Made by a program: the position numbers and the translations under genes
Assembly: GCA_032622095.1 (NCBI GenBank)
Contig: CP136062.1
Span: forward strand, 14,105,710 to 14,169,709
Source: Siphonodentalium dalli
Lineage: Eukaryota; Mollusca; Scaphopoda; Gadilida; Siphonodentaliidae
Length of the DNA: 64,000 nucleotides
Reading direction: 5' to 3'
Part shown: positions 58,986 to 64,000 of the stretch, piece after piece
Position numbering within the stretch: position 1 is the first letter of the stretch
How the letters are laid out: each line of letters opens with the position of its first letter
The notes under the pieces: model-generated
The model's input: the letters and a program-made list of their open reading frames with translations, nothing else
Databases searched by the model: none
What the model was told of the DNA's origin: nothing

Positions 58986-59241
58986 CTTACAAGTCAGAGG
59001 GATTATGTTAATTTGACAAACATAAATTAAAATGTTCAAAATCGTGATATATTTTATTCCTATTTTTCTTGTAAATTTCAGTTATAAATGATTTTTCATC
59101 AATTTTTGAGTGCATTGTGAATTTCTACATCTCATTTACTTGTTTATCCTGTCAGAAAATCGTTTATCATCTGTTTTTTTAAACAGCGTTATCCCTTTGA
59201 TGACAGGAGATTCCTGAACTTTTGTGAAAACCATGTGCTAA

Positions 59242-59375
59242 TGCATTCTCTTGTATATGCGAGTCTCTCATAGGAAGCCTCCCATATATAAGAGAATGCA
59301 ATAATTGCCATAACAATATTTACCTTGACCTTGTAAGCCAATGCATTCTCTTATATATGAAAGTCTCCCATATAT
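59242..59375. repeat. Inverted and direct repeat around ATGCATTCTCTT
   Basis: TGCATTCTCTTGTATATG at 59242 and CATATATAAGAGAATGCA ending at 59300 form a hairpin. A direct copy, ATGCATTCTCTTATATATG, begins at ~59341. It is non-coding and sits just downstream of the NIDO-b exon. Confidence 0.65.
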
Positions 59376-59420
59376 CCAGCATCATATTTTCATATTTTGA
59401 GACAAATGTATTTGCCATAT

Positions 59421-59612
59421 ACTCACTTCTATCATATTTTGGGCGCCCACACATAATTACTAGTTATTCTATCATACTCGCTGATTGTTCTATCATAGGA
59501 GTCATACATTTTGAGCGCCCACACATAATTACTAGTTATTCTATCATACTCACCAATTGTTCTATCGTAGGACTCATGCATTTTAAGCGCCCACACAGAA
59601 TTAGAACGAGGG
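59421..59612 (-). repeat. 72-bp repeat spanning the NIDO-b donor (~2.6 units)
   Basis: GCGCCCACAC begins at 59443, 59515 and 59587, exactly 72 bp apart. In transcript order each unit has codons for VWALKM, SYDRTI and then a donor-like site: GTGAGT in the first unit (end 59554), GCGAGT in the second, GTGAGT in a third that carries a deletion and in-frame stops. Confidence 0.88.
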
Positions 59613-59767
59613 TGATTGAAGAAGTTTTTATTTGCATCTTGTGGTGTTTGGTAGTACCCTATGATGTAATGTCTCCCGGGTATCCTTGTCAAGGTAGATT
59701 CTCTGTAAAGGAATCCGGCATACGAATGAGTTCCGTCTGAAGCCAGCACTAACTGGAATGACACACT
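59554..59767 (-). CDS. NIDO domain second half exon (NIDO-b)
   Basis: A 214-bp exon. Acceptor TTTTGTTTTGCAG lies before 59767 and donor ATTG|GTGAGT after 59554; start phase 0, end phase 1. It encodes SFQLVLASDGTHSYAGFLYR, the NTFQ-x-VLATDG-x-x-SY-x-x-FLY strand that ends NIDO domains, then IPGRHYIIGYYQTPQDANKN, FFNHPRSN and VWALKM. The upstream exon ends YPYSQYKDE in the matching phase and the next begins with AT completing a codon. NIDO domains are extracellular, first described in nidogen. The final ~14 codons lie in the 72-bp repeat. If the GC-type donor of the next unit were used, 24 residues would be added in frame. Confidence 0.87.
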
Positions 59768-59791
59768 CTGCAAAACAAAATTTGGTACAAA

Positions 59792-60045
59792 GATTAAAAA
59801 CAACCCAGCTGATATGGCATAAAAATTCAAGTCAGCCCGGAAAATATGCCATAACAATTAAAAACAACCCGGAAAATACGCCATAAAGATTAAAAACGAA
59901 CCCCGAAAATACGTCGTAAGATTAAAAACAACCCAGCAGATATGCCATAAAAATTCAAGACAGCCCGGAAAATACGCCATAAAGATTAAAAACAACCCCG
60001 AAAATATGTCGTAAGATTAAAAATAACCCGGACAAAATGGCATGT
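59792..60045. repeat. 128-bp direct repeat with shorter AAAAACAACCC sub-repeats
   Basis: GATTAAAAACAACCCAGC occurs at 59792 and 59920. Between and after are degenerate ~30-40-bp units of the form CGGAAAATACGCCATAAAG-ATTAAAAACAACCC. It lies directly in the intron before the NIDO-b acceptor and has no coding content. Confidence 0.8.
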
Positions 60046-60177
60046 CGATTTAATAAACAAAACACAGGCCACATTTAAAGTTTAAACTTTTACGGTCCAA
60101 TTCATGGAAAAAATGCAATGTGCCCATTGAAATCACGATGAATCGTTGCTGCCCTCATAAGCATATTCATTTGCCCG

Positions 60178-60345
60178 TGAGACGTGACCTTGACCTTGAA
60201 ATCTGGTCAATTCAAGGTCAAATCGCCAATTTTGATGGGATTTCGACGAAATTTTATACATAGGGCTACTTTTGTCCACTGAGTGTTTTGGATGGGTCAA
60301 TTCAAGGTCAAAGCCCGGACGAAGTCAGGTCACCTTCTAGTGTTA
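60178..60345 (-). repeat. Fragment of the CGACTTCGTCCGGG dispersed element, opposite orientation
   Basis: It contains GGTCAATTCAAGGTCAAATC and ends GGTCAATTCAAGGTCAAAGC, CCGGACGAAGTCAGGTC, the reverse complement of the head and GACCTTGAATTGA units seen at 53466-53990. Confidence 0.6.
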
Positions 60346-62215
60346 TATATATCTGTATATATAGCCTGACTAATTATATGTAACACAGAGAGCCCCACAT
60401 GGAACGGAGCAGACGACACTCTGTAGTGAGGCTCCCTGTGGGTTATATGAATCGCTGCTGCCCTGATTATGTTATATATATCTGTATATATAGCCTGACT
60501 AATTATATGTAACACAGAGAGTCCCACATAGACCGGAGCAGACGACCCTCTGTAGTGAGGCTCCCTGTGGGTTATATGAATCGATGCGGCCCTGATGATG
60601 TTATATATATCTGTATATATATAGCCTGACTAATTATATGTAACACAGAGAGTCCCACATAGACCGGAGCAGACGACACTCTGTATTGAGGCTCCCTGTG
60701 GGTTATATGAATCATTGCTGCCCTGATTATGTTATATATATCTGTATATATAGCCTGACTAATTATATGTAACACAGAGAGTCCCACATAGACCGGAGCA
60801 GACGACACTCTGTATTGAGGCTCCCTGTGGGTTATATGAATCGATTATATGTAACACAGAGAGTCCCACATAGACTGGATCAGACGGCGCTCTGTAGTGA
60901 GGCTCCCTGTGGGTTATATGAATCCTTGCTGCCCTGATTATGTTACACATCTGTATATATAGCCTGAATAATTATATGTAACACAGAGAGCCTCACATAG
61001 ACCGGAGCAGACGACACTATGTAGTGAGGCTCACTGTGGGTTATATGAATCGCTGCTGTCCTCGTGGTGTTTTTTATATCTGTATAGATAGCCTGACTAA
61101 TTATATGTATTACAGAGAGACCCACATATACGGGAGCAGACGACACTCTGTAGTGAGGCTCCCTGTGGGTTATATGAATCGTTGCTGCCCTGATTATGTT
61201 ATATATATCTGAAAAGATAGACTGACTAATTATATTAAACACAGAGATTTCCCACATAGTCTGGATCAGACGACACTCTGTAGTGAGGCTCTCTGTGGGT
61301 TATATGAATCGTTGCTGCCCTGATTATGTTATATATATCTATATATATAGCCTGACTAATTATATGTAACACAGAGAGTCCCACATAGACCGGAGCAGAC
61401 GACACTCTGTAGTGAGGCTCCCTGTGGGTTATATGAATCGTTGCTGCCCTGATTATGTTATATATATCTGTATATATAGCCTGACTAATTATATGTAACA
61501 CAGAGAGTCCCACATAGACCGGAGCAGACGACACTCTGTAGTGAGGCTCCCTGTGGGTTATATAAATCGTTGCTGTCCTGATTATGTTATATATCTGTAT
61601 AGATAGCCTGACTAATTATATGTATTACAGAGAGTCCCACATAGACCGGAGCAGACGACACTCTGTATTGAGGCTCCCTGTGAGTTATATGAATCGTTGC
61701 TGCCCTCATGATGCTATATATATCTGTATAGATAGCCTGACTAATTATATGTAACACAGAGAGTCCCACATAGTCTGGACCAGACGGCACTCTGTAGTGA
61801 GCCTCCCTGTGGGTTATATGAATCATTGCTGCCCTGATTATGTTATGCATCTGTATAGATAGCCTGAATAATTATATGTAACACGGAGAGCCCCACATAG
61901 ACCGGAGCAGTCGACACTCTGTAGTGAACCTCCCTGTGGGTTATATGAATCGTTGCTGCCCTCATGATGTTGCATATATCTGTATAGATATCATGAATAA
62001 TTATATGTAACACGGAGAGCCCCACATAGACGGGAGCAGACGACACTCTGTAGTGAGGCTCCCTGTGGGTTTTATGAATCGTTGCTGTCCTGATGATGCT
62101 ATATATATATCTGTACAGATAGCCTGACTAATTATATGTAACACAGAGCCCCACGTAGACCGATGCAGGCGACACCTGTAGAGAGGCTCCATGTGGGTTA
62201 TATGAATCACTAAAT
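60340..62215 (-). repeat. 129-bp minisatellite built on a MITE, ~15 units
   Basis: GCCTGACTAATTATATGTAA recurs about every 129 bp (60364, 60493 and so on to ~62120), with one short unit near 60841. Each unit holds an inverted-repeat core: AGAGAGTCCCACATAGACCG, GAGCAGACGACACTCTGTAG and GAGGCTCCCTGTGGGTTATA. That core is a relative of MITE family B at 56121 and 58904. The array fills most of the intron between NIDO-a and NIDO-b. Many minus-strand frames of 60-100 codons here are repeat products. Confidence 0.93.
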
Positions 62216-62286
62216 TCACCATCTGGGGACCTCATTCTGCAAATGACAGACAGGCTATTTGCAGGCTTGTATTCAGGCTTGGTTAA
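62207..62286 (+). mobile_element. Left-end fragment of the TA-flanked transposon (family C)
   Basis: ACTAAATTCACC, GGGGACCTCATTCTGCAAAT, GACAGA and TTCAGGCTTG match the left end of the element starting at 63702. The fragment abuts the 33-bp donor array. Confidence 0.65.
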
Positions 62287-62520
62287 CTCACCTGATCTTT
62301 ATAATGGGAGTAAAGTTCAAAACTCACCTGATCGTTATATTGGGAGTAAGGTTAACTCACCTGATATTTATATTGGAAGTAAGGTTAACTCACCTGATCT
62401 TTATATTGGGAGTAAGGTTAACTCACCTCATCTTTATATTGGGAGTAAGGTTAACTCACCTCATCTTTATATTGGGAGTAAGGTTAACTCACCTCATCTT
62501 TATATTGGGAGTAAGGGTAT
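62287..62520 (-). repeat. 33-bp minisatellite spanning the NIDO-a donor, 7 units
   Basis: CTCACCT(G/C)AT begins at 62287, 62323, 62356, 62389, 62422, 62455 and 62488. Each unit, in transcript order, contains the exon's last codons (YSQYKDE equivalents) and the donor (C/G)AG|GTGAGTTAACC. Only the unit at 62488 is attached to the exon. Reading past the first donor meets TAA (GTG AGT TAA), so later donors would give truncated products. The overlapping plus-strand ~100-codon frames are by-products. Confidence 0.93.
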
Positions 62521-62798
62521 TGTGTCACATGGACCCAAGTGACGATGATCACGTCGGTCGCTGAGAATCCAACTACATTGAGGAGTTCAACAAGCCAATC
62601 ATCTGTCATGGTGATAACGGTCTGATTGCTGTTTGGGTCATCAACTGAGTGATGCTCGTAATGCACTTTCCCGCAGCCATTTGCAACCAAATCGGTCCAC
62701 AATGGAGCGATAACGGCATGGTTGAATGTTTTATTGAATGGATGTGAAGCTGGGCTATTGTATGGTGTCGTGAAGCTGACAATTCCATTCGTTCCAAC
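62493..62798 (-). CDS. NIDO domain first half exon (NIDO-a)
   Basis: A 306-bp exon (102 codons). Acceptor TTATTTAATTTTACAG lies before 62798 and donor GATGAG|GTGAGT after 62493; both ends phase 0. It encodes VGTNGIVSFTTPYNSP, HPFNKTFNHAVIAPLWTDLV, NGCGKVHYEHHS, DDWLVELL and VIIVTWVHVTQYPYSQYKDE. This matches the NIDO pattern (V-x-x-NG-x-x-SF; P-F; IAPLW-D; GKV-Y; VVTW-x-x-V). Two N-glycosylation sequons (NKT, NQT) fit an extracellular domain. Earlier exons (signal peptide, start of NIDO) lie beyond the window. The exon's 3' edge is tandemly repeated downstream. It is the best recognised gene part here; the closest named relatives would be MUC4-, SUSD2- or mesh-like proteins. Confidence 0.88.
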
Positions 62799-63223
62799 CT
62801 GTAAAATTAAATAATTAAGTATTTGATTAATTAGCAACAATGGCAATAATTGTTTCACAGGATGAATATATTAATATAGATATACCATTGTGTGTTTTAT
62901 TAAATTAACAATTATTCCTGTAATTTTTATTCTTGGAACTTTGTGAAGAACTTGCAGCGATTTCACAGTACTGTCAGTTTCCACTGGGAATAATATTGAA
63001 TCGGATACATGTAGTTCATCCACGTACATGTATATTTACTCCCAAAAACAGTAACTGTCCGTAATTCATCAGAAATCAACTGTAATCTATCTTCCGTCGA
63101 CCCAATATTCTTTGCCGATCGAGCTAATTACGTATGACGTCATTTACGTTACCTTGACCTACCTCTATTGCCAGGGATTATAAATAACTATTTATACTCC
63201 CTGTTGTTGCCAAGTTAGTGTCC
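62799..63223. other. Intron sequence without recognised features
   Basis: AT-rich sequence upstream of the NIDO-a acceptor. I see no exon matching the missing N-terminal NIDO strands and no clear repeat. Confidence 0.5.
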
Positions 63224-63350
63224 GCGTTTTCTACTTATTGGCCGACTTTTTGTTACTTATTGGCCGCGTTTTCTATTTATTGGCCAACTTGTTGTTACTT
63301 ATTGGCCGCGTTTTCTACTTATTTGCCGACTTTTTGTTACTTATGAAGCG
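63224..63350. repeat. 42-bp tandem repeat, 3 units
   Basis: GCGTTTTCTA begins at 63224, 63266 and 63308. The unit is itself two halves of CTTATTGGCCGACTTTTTGT and TTATTGGCCGCGTTTTCTA type. Confidence 0.9.
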
Positions 63351-63406
63351 GGAAACGTTCTACTTATTGCGGCCGATAACTTATAGCTAATTAATAAAAT
63401 TGCTTA

Positions 63407-63698
63407 GCGGGCTAGCATCACCAAATTCACCCTCTGGAGACCTCATTCTTCTTAGGCCTTATCTTCTGGGAAGTATCTATAGTATCAAATTAACATTGTT
63501 TTTATTGACGTTTTCCCATCTGAGAAGTTTCTATATCCCCTAATTTTTAGAAGGTAAAATCAATAATCGAGGTGCCCAATGGGTGATCATCACCAACTTC
63601 AACTGGGGAACATCAATCTGATCATAGATCTACCATAGCAGTTGAGGGCCTAAACAGAATGAGGTCCCCAGAGGTTGAATTTAGTGATGCTATCCCGC
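63407..63698. mobile_element. 292-bp TA-flanked inverted-repeat transposon (family C)
   Basis: The left terminus GCGGGCTAGCATCACCAAAT and the right terminus TTTAGTGATGCTATCCCGC belong to ~43-bp inverted repeats (inner end GACCTCATTCT / AGAATGAGGTC) with a handful of mismatches. TA lies immediately outside both ends. The interior is non-coding. These are features of a Tc1/mariner-type non-autonomous element. Confidence 0.8.
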
Positions 63699-63745
63699 TA
63701 TGTGGGATAGCGTCACTAAATTCACCCTCTCGGGACCTCATTCTG
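63655..63745. repeat. Near-perfect hairpin formed by two abutting element ends
   Basis: CAGAATGAGGTCCCC at 63655 and GGGACCTCATTCTG ending at 63745 are the outer ends of ~42-bp arms around a loop of about 7 bp (GCTATGT). It forms because the right end of the 63407-63698 element meets the left end of another copy at 63702. Confidence 0.85.
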
Positions 63746-64000
63746 CAAATGACAGAAACGCTATTTTCAGGCTTGATTAGGTGTAGATGAATTCAGCTAT
63801 AATATGGGAAGCAGTTTCACATTTAATGACAAAGCCAAACAAAAAGAGCTGTACGAGTTTTTACATAACATTGTCAGTCATAAAAAGCCCACGATACGAG
63901 ATGTGCGTCAAACTTTAAACATTTTATACCCAATTCCAAACGAACGGAGTCTACATTCATGACCACGTCTGTAATAAAAATGGAATGCAACCTCAAATTG
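63702..64000 (+). mobile_element. Second family C transposon, left part, possible coding copy
   Basis: The terminus GTGGGATAGCGTCACTAAAT opens a second element that runs off the window. Unlike its neighbour it holds a protein-like open frame (63777-63962), so it could be a longer or autonomous member. The right end is not in view. Confidence 0.55.
63777..63962 (+). CDS. Short open frame in transposon, unrecognised
   Basis: An open stretch between TGA at 63774 and TGA at 63960. The first ATG at 63804 gives 52 codons. The product begins MGSSFTFNDKAKQKELYEFL and ends PIPNERSLHS, with a helical, charged middle (PTIRDVRQTLN). It looks protein-like but I cannot assign a family. Its place inside a TA-flanked element suggests a transposon-encoded N-terminal piece or first exon. 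A chance frame is possible. Confidence 0.25.
   Translation, partial: LGVDEFSYNMGSSFTFNDKAKQKELYEFLHNIVSHKKPTIRDVRQTLNILYPIPNERSLHS

Noticed and set aside
60330-62222. Repeated minus-strand frames (HIISQAIYTDIYN type)
   Set aside because: They are products of the 129-bp MITE-based array, with no start, splice or domain support.
62243-62564. Plus-strand ~100-codon frames with an 11-residue repeat
   Set aside because: They arise from the 33-bp donor repeat and lie antisense to the NIDO-a exon.
62606-62797. 63-codon minus-strand frame overlapping NIDO-a
   Set aside because: It is the shifted-frame shadow of the NIDO-a exon, whose own frame has clear domain motifs.

Overview
Eukaryotic, AT-rich genomic DNA, most likely from a marine invertebrate (a mollusc or related lophotrochozoan). 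The reasons are spliced exons of a metazoan-type NIDO-AMOP-vWD gene, several short inverted-repeat DNA transposons, dispersed non-coding repeats of a kind common in mollusc genomes, and abundant minisatellites. There is no prokaryotic-style gene content. The species cannot be named from sequence alone.

Layout. Positions 1 to about 48,208 are one uninterrupted head-to-tail satellite of an ~82-bp monomer (roughly 590 copies by length), continuing off the left edge. It has multi-kilobase higher-order repeats of 2,205 bp, 4,407 bp with a nested 1,224-bp duplication, 2,942 bp and 4,248 bp. From 48.2 to 64 kb lies a minus-strand gene with four recognisable exons: NIDO-a (62798-62493), NIDO-b (59767-59554), AMOP-a (58105-57867) and AMOP-b with the CC-rich linker (50767-50560). 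Its introns hold minisatellites, inverted-repeat elements and dispersed repeats.

Main result. The satellite is not anonymous. Read on the minus strand, each monomer carries an AG splice acceptor followed by the start of a von Willebrand type D domain (LWGDPHIETTDGRRYSFN). That is exactly the domain expected next after the AMOP linker exon. The AMOP-b donor is phase 1 and the satellite acceptor is phase 1, so the join is in frame. All visible junctions agree in phase (0/0, 1/1, 0/0, 1/1). The satellite is therefore best explained as massive amplification of the intron-exon edge of the vWD exon of this gene.

The same thing has happened on a smaller scale at the other exons. The NIDO-a donor sits in a 33-bp x7 array, the NIDO-b donor in a 72-bp repeat, the AMOP-a donor in a ~144-bp x9 array, and the AMOP-b acceptor in a 111-bp repeat with remote copies; its donor has a 47-bp duplicate. 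Every recognised exon in the window has a tandem repeat crossing a splice junction. At each tandem site the copy that joins in frame is the one contiguous with the rest of its exon: first in the transcript for donor arrays, last for the AMOP-b acceptor copies, and presumably last (outside the window) for vWD. I know of no named phenomenon that covers this; mechanism and function are open.
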